From Crotophaga sulcirostris (Eukaryota; Chordata; Aves; Cuculiformes; Crotophagidae): a DNA stretch of 64,000 nt. A program made the translations under genes and the position numbers. The notes under the pieces were generated by a model. The model was given only the letters and a program-made list of their open reading frames with translations, was not told the origin of the DNA and searched no databases. Positions 49,720 through 62,900 of the stretch are shown here, piece after piece (position 1 is the first letter of the stretch; each line of letters opens with the position of its first letter). The stretch is from positions 1 through 64,000 of the forward strand of contig VYZB01000723.1 in NCBI GenBank assembly GCA_013397455.1. The letters run 5' to 3'.

Positions 49720-50119
49720 GTGGGGATGAGGGGGGAAGTTTCACTGGGGGGCTAGAGGAGCAAATCCATCCATCTCCAGCCACACAGGCTGGTCTTGCAA
49801 ACTCAGCTCGCTCTTTGAAATCATGGTAAGCAACAGGGATGAGAGCCCCCCTAATGTCCATTGTTTTTTTAATACCTGTTATTCCTCTGAAGGACCAGAA
49901 TATGCTCTCAAATTATAAAGTGCAGTCATGACTTTTCAGGAAAACGGTATCATTATCTCAATAGCACTTAAACAGACGCTGATTTATATGAGATTTGTAA
50001 AAATCAGGAAGATTTGTTTTGTACAAAATTCCATTTAACTTACTTCATTCTCTTCCAAGCTGATGTCATTCATTTAAAAAAATCAGATTTGTCCTTTCAT
50101 GTGTATCCATGCTGACTTA
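49720..50119. other. Unique non-coding stretch
   Basis: No gene or clear repeat is recognised. Confidence 0.5.
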
Positions 50120-50168
50120 CAGAATCATAGAATCATCCAGTTGGAAAAGACCTTTGAGATCATAGAGA
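50120..50168 (-). mobile_element. CR1 LINE 3'-terminal stub
   Basis: CAGAATCATAGAATCATCCAG and then TTGGAAAAGACCTTTGAGATCA, as read on the plus strand, are the reverse complement of a CR1 3' terminus with ATTCTATG-type tail. Only about 50 bases remain, so this is either a very short insertion or the end of a decayed copy. Confidence 0.85.
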
Positions 50169-53100
50169 CTTCTTGCAGACCTCACAGTATTAAAAGAGGT
50201 CTGAGGAATGTAGATTCAACATATAAATTACTTGGCCTGAGACAGAGAGAGAGAATTAAGGACAGCTTAAAATAGCAAACACCTCTGTAGTCAAAGAGAT
50301 CAGGCGCACTGACACTGAAACGAAAGACCCTAATTTACTTGATGTAAAACCAATATAACTTTAATATGGACTTTTGACATTGTAGCTTGCTGTCCCAATT
50401 ACAGACTTCTGGATTTTTTTGGTGTGGATTGGTATTCAGTTGATTGCAAGAGCTGCAGCTTATCCAAGCCAACTGTAGTTTAGCTTTGGAAATCTGAGCT
50501 ACAAAGCACTGTAAATACTATTAAAAAAAAAAAATGTTTCTCCAGAAGAAACCACACAATTTCAAAGAATAAAGTCCGTGATAGTCTTCTAAGGACAAAT
50601 GCCCTGCCTCTGACTCGGGAGTCCTACAGCCACTACTCAAAAGTTTGAGCAGTGCTTAATGAAGCAACACTATTGCCCTGTTCTTGTAATTTCCTGTACA
50701 AGAGTGCCTGTTTGGAGACAGGATATCTGGCTTAATGGACACTGGTCTGGTCTTGTATGACTATTTTTGTGTGACATGCTCTCCACAATGCTCTTTATGT
50801 AATGGCTTTAAGGATCAGGGCAACTGCATTTCAGAGAAGAAAGAAGTGTATGAAATGGAAATTAGTAGACAGTCACCTGTTTCGGTATGAGCATTCATAA
50901 GGGGACACTGAGGTTTCAAGCTACACACTATTGATGATCATATCTTATCTTCACCTTTACTCGAGGAATGGACACAAACTGCAGAACAGGCTGTGTGTAA
51001 TCACTATGGGCTCTGTGAGAGAGGAAGACAGTGTCTCTCAACTGCCTGGAGACATAGGAGCCAAGAAGTGGGAGGCAGCTTACAGGAAGCTATAAATAAA
51101 CCCAGCTTATTGACATATCCTTGTTTGCTTCGTGGTTGTGTGATGGAAAGATGAGACGGATCCATTGTGTCATGAAAAAAACGTCAGCAGGCCACAGTCA
51201 CTCTCTGGCTCTGTTTGATAACAAAAAGGCCAACCTGAGGAAACCTGAGGAAAAATAACCTAATAGTGGCAAAGAACACTTACACACTCACTACTGTGTA
51301 GGAAAAAATGCGTTTCTTTGAATTTATTATAATTCTAGGATAGATGGACACAGCTTTTTTAAGTAACCAGTGACGGCACTAACTGGTGGTGGGAGAAGGA
51401 CAGCCTGGGTTTATTAGAGCTCAGTTTGCACAAAGTGCTCAAAACCTATATTCTGAAGAGTCACCCAGTCTCTTTTAAAATGTACCTATATGCATGCTTG
51501 AAAAGAGAGAAACCTGAACTCATAGCCCACTTGAAAAAGTGACTTAAGCATCTTTTAGGTTTTGTTTTCCTACGGATTCCTACATCCCAACCACTGTCTG
51601 TGCTTTCAAAACAACCCCACTGTTTGTCCTCAAAAAAGCCACCATCTGTGCCTCATAACCCCACTGACCCTTCTCTCCATGCCTACTCTTCCATTGCAAT
51701 GAAGTGATAACAATTATTTTTATTCATTTGCCTTATCTTCTGGCTGTACAACCAGTAAACCCATGAACATCCTCACTACAAAGGAGTCTTCCAGTTGCTA
51801 ATATAGAGTCAAAGCATAAGTCTAATTTCTCAGCAAGCGTCCCACTCTGAAAACAGAGAAAATGCTTCGTGAAGGTGAGCAGTAACTGAGTTATATCTGG
51901 GTGGCCCAATCAAGAAAACACTGCCGGTCAGCCTGTCCCAAGGCACAGTATTATCATTACAGAAAGCTATCTATGTCCTTCTCCTCTGTTTAGTGTGCGA
52001 ATACCTTTCTTACAGTGGAGGTTTCTGAAATGTTTAATGAAAATCATTGCTTTCAAACTGCTCTTTAATATGTAACTACAAAACTGACATGCAGTATATT
52101 CTCTCGGTCTTCCTACACATATCTCTACAGCAAATAAATTCCATTTTCCTCTGTTAAGGAAGTTTATAAGATTTTTCCTGTCACAGTAATTTATCAGATG
52201 GAAATAAAGAATTTGAGGTTGTAAGACAACTTGGAGATGGAGATGTGAACTGGATGATTTATAGCATAACTTTTTTACATTACTATTTTTCCATCTGCCC
52301 ATATCAGAAAATCACACTACATATGGCTGCCAAACCCTGCAGGACCAAGTACATTCTTCCTCACAAACCTTCTTTCTAAGTACTTTCTCACTTTTATGTA
52401 CTTCACATAATTTTCCTGCTGTGTTTACTTGCATGTATTATCCACAAAGTCTTTATTGCTGAGTACAAATAATAATAATGATTAAAAAAAAACCTAATTC
52501 CAGACTCTAAATTACTTAAACGAAATAGAACATCATATTTTAGCTTAACTGCTTATTGCATGGTTATTTTAGGTTTCACCAGAAGGCTGAGAAAAATCCC
52601 TGTCTTTTACACCCAGGGTACTGAATAACAAGACCAACTTACATAAAAACTTTCTTTTGAGCGAATTTTTCTCATTTAAATTGCAAAGCAGTGTTAAAGA
52701 GTTCACACTTTGTGGCTGAAAACCTTCTCAGAGCAGCTGTGCACCTTCAGGAGGTTAGCTGAGCTTTCTAAATATCAAAATGTAGAATTGAATACTGCAA
52801 AGTATGTTTCTATCTGCTGTACAGACAGTCTGAAATACAACACAAAGTGGGGCAAAACTCTCTAAGAACACACAGTGACTCCAGAGTTGTGTCTTTTTCT
52901 CCATTGCTATTTTTGATTTATATGCTGTTGAGTAGTTTGGTGAAAAATGGATTTTGCCTGGTTGTCATCTGGACAAGGCTCAAAGCAGCTGTACCCTGCA
53001 CAGGGAACAGGATACAGCCTCAACCCATTTTGGTGGACAACCTCACCCACGGGGGCATTGCCAGTTCAGTTTCATACAGCTCCTTAACTTTTTAAGAGCA

Positions 53101-54137
53101 GAACTGAAGAGCTGCCACAGTCAGAAAAAAACCCAAAAATTACAACAACTGGAAATTGACAAACCATTTTTTATATCAGTGGGTGATCACAGTTGAGCTC
53201 CACTTACTCATATTGGAGCAACAGTCAGATGAAAAATAAATCAACTGCTTTCAAACTGGGACATAATCAAAGTCAATACACTAAATACAACAGCCATCCC
53301 GGCTTGTGCAGTTCCATAAACCCTTTCCACTACCGAAGCAGAGAAACATGTATCTTAGATTTTAGCTTGGAAGTTTCTACAGTATGGGAATGTTTTTAAA
53401 TGTATTTAACTAGTCAGTGTTTAACATTGCTAGATATGCAAGGACGAAGCGTGGATTAGTGTTTACAGCCAGGATTAATATTTTTAATCAGAATTAGTAC
53501 TATAAAAATAGCTCAGAAATCCATAAAGGAAGAACTACAGCATTTCAAATAACCTAAGAAATATGTAGTGTCACTCTTTCTCTTTTCACCTACATCAAAG
53601 CTGCATTAATTTCAGCACACCAAGATTATTCATATTTTGCTTTGATACTTAATAGCTCCTATCAGAGGAAATGTTCACAGATCAAGAATATTAACTAATG
53701 AAGTTCCAGTACTCAGTGAGCAATAAGAGGGCATCAGTATATTGGCTATCTCAAACACCAAAATGTTTAAGCCAACTGATGTATGGAATGGCAAGAACAC
53801 AGCCCAGGAGCTCATCTTCTTGGTCTGTTACAGTAACACTCAATTTGCTGCCTCTTCCAGATTTGCCAACACTTGGATAGAAAAGGCTTGTTTCCTGGGA
53901 GTACTCCAAGCTCCCCATAAAGCCTCTCTTTACCAGAGCCCAGTCCCTCTCCCAGGCAACAACAGGTTTTTAGCTGATTGAAAGTGTGGGTTAAGAAGCC
54001 AATCAAGAGCTAAGGGAACATCCCTGGACAAGACAGATCAAGGATTCAGTTTTACCAAGCATCTGCAGAGGCAGAAAAGAAGCCAAGTGGGCAGATGTAG
54101 AAGGTCTTCTTAGCAGTGATAGTAATTAGCTATGATT
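50169..54137. other. Unique non-coding stretch
   Basis: No gene is recognised. Open frames, for example the 111 codons at 51967-52302 on the minus strand, show no known domain. An A run of 14 bases lies near 50521. Confidence 0.5.
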
Positions 54138-54164
54138 AGTGTGTGTGTGGAGGGTGGTGTGTGT
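54138..54164 (+). repeat. Imperfect (GT)n microsatellite
   Basis: GTGTGTGTG, a GAGGGTG interruption and GTGTGTGT form a short imperfect repeat. Confidence 0.75.
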
Positions 54165-57100
54165 ACCAAATTCCTTGTCACTTGGAGTCAAAGTCAAGCC
54201 TAGACATCTTCCCAGCAGCTTTGCTCCACGTGTACCATTGGTTGCTGGCTTGAATAAGGACAGAGTAATAATTCCTGTAGTTCTGGATTTGCTGAATGAA
54301 GGATGGTGCATCACTGCAGCGATTGAATGGGATTATCAGGTGTCTTCTCTTCTAGCTGTAGGATAGGTGCATTGCTTGGTTCCAAAGGGCAAACAGACAT
54401 GTGAATTAAATTGTAAGCATACTTATGATATCCAGTCACTGTTTGCTGGGCACAAAGAAGCAATTTATTTTGCAGGTTGAAATACCTAGCTGTTTGGATT
54501 GAGTGTCTCAGAGCTTCAGTGATGCAGTCATGGACTGGTCTGAAATAACTCCTGATCGCAATGCTCAATCCTCCTTCAGAGTATGCAAAGCAAGCACTGC
54601 TGTAGCTTCTCTGCTTGCTTTGTTGTCATAGGCTAACACAGGGTTCACTTCACCATATAAGCTATGAAGACTTTCAGGACAAAAGCAGATCCAGACAGAA
54701 AAGACTCCTTTGTCCCTGCAATACTCCCTATCCCTGTAATTCTACATATCTCTTCCCTGGATGAAGGAAGCAAAGGAAGGCTTCTTCCTTCACATCTTGT
54801 CCCCAGCTGTAAGCTAACACACGCTCTGAACGTGACAGCATCTGGCTGCTGCAAGGCGTGAAGAATTTGTTCTTGTCTTGGTCAGAAACTGCTTTCATCG
54901 CAAGCAGCAGGTAACCAGTTTCATGTAAATAAATGCAATGTCTGAATAGTCTTTGATTCACAGAGGTAGTAGAGACGTCCATTTCAATAACTTCTTTAAC
55001 TTTGTTATTAGTATTTAGTAACCTCTAGATAATCACTTAACTTCTCTTCTTGCCTCAATAAAAAGGAATTGAATCTAGAGCCATCTCCAAGCTTTAAGTA
55101 GCCTTCAAAACTCAGTTAATAATATGATTTCCTGGTAACCCACTCAGTTAAAAAAGACCACATAGAAGACTCTGAACACTAATATTTCCATTACTGGCTT
55201 CAGTTTCAGCATCTTTGTCCTATATGTAAAAAGACTTAAAATTTTTAGGAACAGGATGTGTGACACAAGTAATTACATCAATTTTCAATCTCTGCACAGG
55301 CAAACATTCATCAATATTTAACCTTTTGGGGAATATCTGAGGTTGAAGTTGTGCTCCCACTTGCGTGGATTGTTCTGAGGATATGAACAACTCCCCTGAT
55401 AACAGAACATATAAAATAGGCAGAAAGATTGAAGAAAGAAAACACCTGCTCTGCTTCTCTCTTGCATGGAAAAGCACAGTCAGTTTATTTCCCAAGAAAA
55501 TTCAAGTACATTCCTACAGTGGAATTGGATGATCTATAAAGGGATACAGTCATCTTTGGTGGGTAAGACAAAACAGAGCTGGTGACCAGCCAAACGGACA
55601 TAGACTTAGATATCCAACTGCAGGAATGAGAGTTACAGAACCTAGCTAGGTGAGTCACAACTGCTCATAAGCTGTGTAGTGTTACACAAATTCTTATTTC
55701 ATGGCCTCCAAATGCGTCAACAGATGTGTGCAAAAGATAACTATAGAGCAAGAAAGGTTTCTCTGTATGGGAGGAAGGAGGTTTTTGGGTCACAGCCAGC
55801 TAATTGAAACACTGGACACAATGCAAGAGGTGAACACTGGGGTATTCTGTTTACTGAAAGTAGCTCTCCTACACTGGAAAGACTGGTTGGTTTCACCAGT
55901 TCCTTGTGCTTGGCACAAGGTGCTTGAATAGATAAAGCAGTACTGGATTTGCATCTTAAAATTCAGGTTTCTATAGAAACTATATCTATGGAAAGCAAGT
56001 TAGGAAGCTCCCAGAAATCATCCTGCAAGTGACAGCAATGTTCTTTAGAACATGTCATCTATTTTTCTTTTCCCTTTGCCAATATGACCAGAAAGTTTTC
56101 TTTTTTTTTTTGAGCAAACTTGTTTTTAGCATGTCTTTACACATAGTACTAGACATTCAATCAAAAACCTAGATATTTCAATCTTAAAATAAAGTAGTTC
56201 TTTGAGTTCAGTGAACAGTGACTAAACAAAATAAGCTAACTTACAGTTTAGACCTTAACTCAACATAATACTCAAGCATGTAATTACTTAAGTCAACAAA
56301 GTCACCAAAATAATTACATGTACCAGTTAACATTCAAAAACATTCTGATTTCACAGTCAAAGCTGAGGGACACTGTACACTGGAGGGCCAAACCATATAG
56401 CCTTCTAGCTGTAAAGGGAGTTGCATTTGCAGAACAAAGACAGAATTTGGCTCTCTGACCATCAGTACATAAAAACTGGTTTTACTGCAAAGCTGTTTTG
56501 CACTCTAGTCATTGCAATCAACTAAGGACATTATATGGTCAGATGGACACCAGGGTAAATAACCTCCATTCATCCACAAAGCACTAATGCAACTAATATT
56601 CCTTTCAAAATGTGTGCCCGTGTAAAAATAAATAGTTTAGCTGCAATAAAATTCTGTCATCTGCATTTCCCAAGAAGCTGTTCAAGTGCCAAATAGATAC
56701 CTCTGAGCTGTAATGATAAATAATGGGTTTAATTTCCTTGCTTTACAAATGCTAGGCTCAAACTGTAGGTTACAGGGTGAAGAAGAAGCTATGCTAATTC
56801 ATGTCAGCTCTCCAGATTGTTTAGACTATGTAAGAAAGTACTTCTACTTGGATCACAGCTCTAAACCCTTTGTAATGCCAGTGTTATGGGAACTGCTGCA
56901 TTATGCATAAGGCCAAGCAATTATCAGACACCCAGTCCAAGAAAAAAATCCAACCTGTCAGTGTATTCAGTCCATTCAGGATTTGCAAGTCCCAAATCTG
57001 CAAATATGTTCTTGAAGTGCAGAAATTACAGACTTCATTCTGTATGGATTTCAGCATCACGAATATACTCCTACTTAAATTCTACAAAATTGGATAAGGG

Positions 57101-58410
57101 ATGAGGTATACTGTAGTACTTCCATGCCTAGGAATCCTTTCTCCTCTACACAGGTACCCATTTTTATGAAACTTGTTGAAACTTGAGAGCTTAGAGACCA
57201 CAACCTTACTGCCAAATGGTACCTGAACTTCATCATCAGGTTTAAATGTTATTTGGGAGACAAAGAGAAAGCAGTAAGAGTTACTGACTGAGGTACCCAT
57301 CTACATGTAACCTTCCAATCTTCATTACCTTAGGAAACGAGAGTACAAAACCATACTTGTAATAGTCATGATTACCAAAGAGGGATCTTCAAAATTTACA
57401 TAACTTTTTCCCAATTTAATGAAACCTGTGAGTCTGCAGACTATCTCAGCTGTGGATGTAACCTTTCTTCAATTTTCTCACCTCCTGAATAATGTTGGCT
57501 GTTAAATGGTGAAGCCCTCAAATGGTGAACATCATACTCAGTCTGGCAATTTATATATATTTTTTTTTAATACGTATTTCATTTCTACTCCTCTGCTAGT
57601 GTTTTTTGTGCACTGAATCCTTTCATATGGAGTAAAGTCCAGTAACTGTAGCTCAGGTGGTGTGGCAGTAACTCACTTCATTGTGATATTGTAATAACAA
57701 TATTGCATCCTTCTTGCACGGCAGGCTACTGGGTACAGGGTCTGTGAGTACACAGGCATTTTCTAATACACCCATGTCAACCAAACAACAATGAAACTGT
57801 AAAGCTGTGGGATAAACCAGCAGGAAAATAGTTCCATCTGTGAAGCTCTCCTCTTTAGAGGAGACTCAGTAGCTTCTTCCAGCCACGGTACCCAGCTGGG
57901 CCCGGAGTGGGCATCTTTGGCTTTGCTATAGGAGAAATAAGGGCAGGACAGAGTTCGAGGCAGAAACCCTTGGAGAACCATAAATATTAGTGTACTCTGT
58001 TGGTTGATCCAAGCCCAGGTGAAGTCAAAAAGTGATTTTGCATTGACCACAATGATCTTTGGTTCAGATCCGCTTGGGCGTGCTCAAGAGAGCTGAACTT
58101 TGGACAACCTCTGCTCATCTTGAAGTCCCAGATGCTCTAGCATGGGTATAAGTGATAACAGAGCAATACTGAAATTCAGAAAAGTTACCTTGGGCTTTGA
58201 TGGCAGCAGGGAGAGACAGATTTTGGATATATTCAACAGTGTTCAACCCTCTTTCCCCCAGCACATTTTCTTGGCTCTGATTACTATTAATTAGTCTTTG
58301 AGAGTCTGAAATTATGTGAAATTGATCTGCAGGAGACAGGTAAGCAATAAAAAGTTTGTGGAATTAACCCGATTAAAGTTCCTGAAAATCCAGTTCTTGA
58401 GACACAGTGG
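54165..58410. other. Unique non-coding stretch, with a weak MIR-like scrap near 55030
   Basis: No gene is recognised. AATCACTTAACTTCTCTTC near 55031 recalls the MIR 3' pattern but is too short to call. A TGTTCT/AGAACA everted repeat lies at 56039-56052. Open frames stay below 100 codons. Confidence 0.5.
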
Positions 58411-58458
58411 AAAAATGACAAGGGATAAATAAGGAAAAATGACAAGAGATAAATAAGG
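58411..58458 (+). repeat. 24-bp tandem duplication
   Basis: Two adjacent 24-bp copies (58411-58434 and 58435-58458) begin with AAAAATGACAAG and differ at a single position (GGGATA against GAGATA). This suggests a recent replication-slippage or repair event. Confidence 0.9.
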
Positions 58459-59130
58459 AAGTGGAAAGACTGAGAAGGAAGCAATTTCATTTTTTTTCAC
58501 TGTACAGCTTAAAATGATAAAACCCAGAGACTTCAAGCATGAGGTAATTTTCCCCAGCATCCTGCTTTCTAAAAATATCGGCTAGCTCTCTTCTTTCTCC
58601 ACCTAATTAAAAGGACTGATGTTAGAGCCTTCATTTATGTCAGCAGTTGCCCTGCCTCCATTTTCCTTATCTTTCCCACCTGTGACAGCAGATGCTGTGT
58701 ATCTGTGAAATGCAGAGTCACAGGGGCTGCCCCAGGACCTTCCCTTTGGGTGTGTTAGGGAGGAGGGTGAGGAATGAACTCCACAATAGTGCAGTCAGAC
58801 AGAAGAAAAAAAGCAGAAGGCAAACCTGGAACAAAAGCTAAACCTCTTTTTCCCATACATTTACATCTTCTGTTTCTCTGCCCTAAAAAGCACCCAGTTT
58901 CTGAGACTACAAAGTCTAAAAGAACAGAGTAGATGATATCAATTAAAGGTTGATCCTGTTTGGGGACTGTGAAATAAGTTGAAAATCTTCAGGTATTCCA
59001 TTTCTCTATATCTATCTGTTATTCTGGTGTTAACACTTACATGACCACATGGCATCCACTTTGCTTTATGAATTTCTGTGCATTCACTTGAGTCTGTTCC
59101 AGGATGTGTTTTGCAAAATGTAAGTCTCTC
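58459..59130. other. Unique non-coding stretch
   Basis: No gene or clear repeat is recognised. Confidence 0.5.
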
Positions 59131-59372
59131 CTCGACAAAATACAGTACTGAAGAACTAACTCACAAACACAGTGTGACCATTAGACACTCCATATGGTCC
59201 CCTGTCAGGTGTTAGGAGGACATTACAGTGAATAGTTAAACTGAACCTGTCCTCAAGAAAATACAGTGCTGAGCAACTAACTCATGAACAAGGTGTAACC
59301 ATTAAACACCTCATGTGGTCTTCTGTGAGGTGTTAGAACAACATTGTGGTGAAAACTTAAACTGAACCTTTA
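59131..59372 (+). repeat. Diverged tandem duplication, period 121 bp
   Basis: Copy one (about 59131-59251) and copy two (about 59252-59372) align along their whole length. Shared landmarks in the same order are AAAATACAGT.CTGA, AACTAACTCA, CCATTA.ACAC, TGTTAGAA/GGA, ACATT and TTAAACTGAACC. Substitutions are spread throughout, so the duplication is older than the 24-bp one nearby. It does not resemble a transposon I know. Confidence 0.88.
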
Positions 59373-59624
59373 AAATAAAATTATGAAACACTTAAATCTG
59401 GAACACATCTCCAAATTTCACTCACAACTTTTGGAATCTGCATTTAAATAGATTCTAGGGATGGCTAATCTAGATACCAAGCGTTTGCTCACTCATCCAG
59501 CAAACACAAATTTTCTCTGTGTGTGTCTGTTTCTAAAAGAAGAGGCAACTCCGGTGGATCTATGGCAGAAAAATACTAAGAGGAATCCCAGGAGGTTATT
59601 TCTCCTCCTGAAGACATTGGAGAT
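59373..59624. other. Unique non-coding stretch before a CR1 copy
   Basis: No gene is recognised. A small AGGAG/CTCCT inverted repeat lies close to the CR1 junction, around 59591-59609. Confidence 0.5.
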
Positions 59625-59947
59625 GTTGGAGTCAGACAGGAGTTGGTCTCTTCTCTCAGGTTACCAGTGACAGAACAAGAGGACATGGACTCAAGCTTTG
59701 GCAGGGAAAGTTTAGGCTTGATATTAGGAAAAAGTTCTTCACTGAAAGGGTGATTGGCCATTGGAATGCGCTGCCCAGGGAGGTGGTGGAGTCGCCAACC
59801 CTGGAGGTGTTTAAGGGGAGATTGGATGAGGCACTGAGTGCCATGGTTTAGATGATGGGTTGGTGTTAGTGTTGGGTTATAGGTTGGACCCAATGATCTC
59901 GGAGGTCCTTTCCAACCTTGTAATGCTGCGATACTGTGATACTGTAA
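59625..59947 (+). mobile_element. CR1 LINE, short 5'-truncated copy of the young subfamily
   Basis: This is a roughly 320-bp CR1 3' fragment. The last 70 residues of ORF2 are open, from [15 protein letters not shown] at 59639 to the stop at 59849-59851, and include [14 protein letters not shown] and [16 protein letters not shown]. The 3' UTR has GGTTGGACCCAATGATCTC, and the tail is GATACTGTGATACTGTAAG ending near 59946. It shares the C-terminal protein sequence and the ATACTGTG tail of the copies at 1, 3875 and 41164. It differs from them in places (for example LWQGKF where the 3875 copy has LRQGRF), so it may come from a slightly different source element. Confidence 0.94.
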
Positions 59948-62900
59948 GAGGTGCTGTGACTGGAGAGACTGTCAGAAATAACTGCTTTGAGTGCTTGATG
60001 ATCTCCAGAGTCTGAGAAAAATAGGCCTCAGAAAGCTTTTCCACTCATTAGAACTGAGGTATATAGTATAAGTCAATGTGTGTCAAAATAATTGCAAATG
60101 CTTCTCCTCTCAACACTCTATTACACAATGCCTAATTAAATTGACTTGCAACCTGCTAACTCCATTTGAGCTAGGGTCCAGTTACAAGGACAAAACCACT
60201 CTGGAAAAGCATGTTGGTGAAAACAAAGCTTTTGACATCCTTTACAATATTGAAGTGACCTGATCAAGTGGGAAGCAAAAATTTAAAGGAGTGTCTGCGA
60301 GCTGTATTTTCCGTCTGCCTAGAGAAAGGCATAAAAGGAATAAAAGCAAATTTAACAAATGACACAGTGAGAGTGATCAACAAATTACTCAGTTTCATTC
60401 ATGAAGTAAGAGCTAAGAAATAAGGTACATCCCTAGCACTGAAATACTTTTCTTTGAAGTGCCATATCCTAACGTCCTAGCCCTTGATTGAACAAAAGTT
60501 ATGTGCTATGCTACTGTGTCACCAAAAATATCTACTGCCAGAACTGATCAAACTAATCTGTTGTGCAAATAACTTCTTTCCAATTAAAATGCTGTGAAAT
60601 CAATGAAGAATTTTATATCTCTGGCAGGACTATTTTAAAATTTACACACATTGCTAGTATCGACAAATCTTAATTTGATATCTAGATCTACATATTTTCT
60701 GCCTTCATCCTTTCCTGTTGCAGCTGACTTTGAATATTTCCTGTTGTGGTAGGAGAAGAAATTCTCTGAGGGATATACAATATCTAGTGCATAATTCCCT
60801 GCTAAAATCTGTATGAACTCTCCTAGGTTTTCCTCAAGAAAGGTCTAGCTTATTTTTTCCATACTTGACGATAAAATGATCATCCTAAAATTATCAATTG
60901 TCTGGTAGAAGTACCAGAAGAACCATTAGATTTAGATAAATGAGTTCCTCTTTTGCTTTTTAAATGAATGTGCTTTGTTCCATATTTTACCAAAGTGTGA
61001 GCACTAATGGATAAGATCGTGTTGGCAAAAAATTGCCCTGCAAGAGAATATACATGTCTTGTAAAGATATAATGATGTGAAAGCAAGAAATGGCAGTAGG
61101 CAGTACTGAGTGACTTTAGCTGGAATATCTATTGGCAACTACTGTACAAAAACCTAAAGACCAAAATGGACCAAAAAGGTCTCTTTGTTTACCTCACTCA
61201 GTGGACTGAAAAACATCCTGCTGTAGAGATTGTGACAGTGCTTGTTTAGGCTCACTGTAGGGTGCCTCTTCAAAAGCTCCTTTTGTCATTGAGGAATTTA
61301 TTGAGAAGAAACATGCTTCATTTCCAAGGACGTCATTAATTTTGGGTCCAAAGTGGCTTCTGCCCCACTTTAAACATTCTCTCATCTCACTAAGCGCACA
61401 ATATTGTTCTTGACAAGAATTCGATACAGTGTCTCACCGAGGGTAAAGGTAAAATTTTCTCAATTACTGAGAAAAGAAGGAAAAAAATCCAATGTTGTCT
61501 CAGTTGCACGCTCCAATGGATACATATCCCTCTGTCATACATTCCCTAATTTGGGCCAACAAGCTAAATGGTATCTCACCCACTTGCTATTAGGTACTTC
61601 AGCAGTATTTGACAAATGCTGTTATTTTTCAGAATTTGTCGTCTGATTCTTGATTTCAGTGTGCATTCAGAGATCATCAATCCCAATCCAATAAGCAGAG
61701 GATGGAGGCATTGCTCTTATGCTGTTAAACCTTTGGTAGCAGAGTGTCTTCCACTGCACATATGCAATGGCATTTCAGTGTCACAGTTGTATGAGGCTCC
61801 CAGTCACTACTGAATAATTGTAAAGGTAAAGGCTGTAAAAATCCACCACTTTTTGAGTTCATCTTCCACTTCAGTTCTTCTTATTCTCTTTAAAATTCTG
61901 GATATCTTAAGGGGAAGGTAGAATAGTACAAACTCATACTCAGGCTTTCTACTGTACCTTTACACCCACATCAACACCCAACCTCAGCCCACAAGGAATC
62001 TAGCATTTGGATAAGGATGATCTGAAATGTTAGGGGACTTCAAGGCCTGTGCTTTCCTAATTAACTGTAGTTTTCTCCATAAATAGTAGAAGAGGCTAGT
62101 CATATTGCAAGTTTTTGTCACATTAGAAAATATCAGTATAGAGGCTAATGTATTGCAAGAAAACAGAAGCACGATACAGTCCTAAAAGCTATATTATTTA
62201 TGCATGTAAGCACATTTCAAGGTGATTTTACATACAGTTATACATAACTAACCACTCTATAGCAATAAACCATTTAAACAACTGTTAATCATTTCTAAAG
62301 AGAACTTTAATATGTACTGCGATTGGTAGTCACACTGAGTCTGAATTAAATCTGATTCAGCTAAAAGCATTACTGCTCCTTCTTCTGCTAACAGACTCAA
62401 GTCTCAAAGCCATGTTATTTTCATCGTGCTTTCAATAAAATGCACCAGCCTAAAGTCTCCTACATATTTTGTCCTAAATTGCCAAGATTTGAATTTGAAT
62501 TAACACATAAAAAGGAGAAAATCTGAACTCGTGAATATCTGTCATGGATTTTTTGTTTCCCTCCCCATCTCTGGATGACAGGAAGAAGGAATCCTACTGT
62601 TCTGTAGTGGAAAACTAAAAACAAATTAAAGACTTAAGAAACAAAGCAGATTGTCTTTAAATCTTCCATGGAAGAGTGTCCAATTCTATTTAGTAAATGG
62701 CGAACTACAAATTGTTTCTTAAAATATCATATTGAGCTAAAGAGTCATTTAAAGTTTTCAAGTAAAATTTTTCCTGATGTCCACAAGCAGAATTTTAAGA
62801 GACTCAAGAGGAAATGGTCAGGCATTGGCATAATAGTACAATTTCTGTCCAAAGAGGGTAATGTAATAAAGTGAGGTCCTCTGTAAACACAGTACAGTGT

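Noticed and set aside
57648..57665. tRNA A-box-like sequence GTAGCTCAGGTGG
   Set aside because: No B-box or acceptor stem could be found nearby.
59576..59893. 105-codon minus-strand open frame
   Set aside because: It is the antisense shadow of the CR1 copy at 59625-59947.
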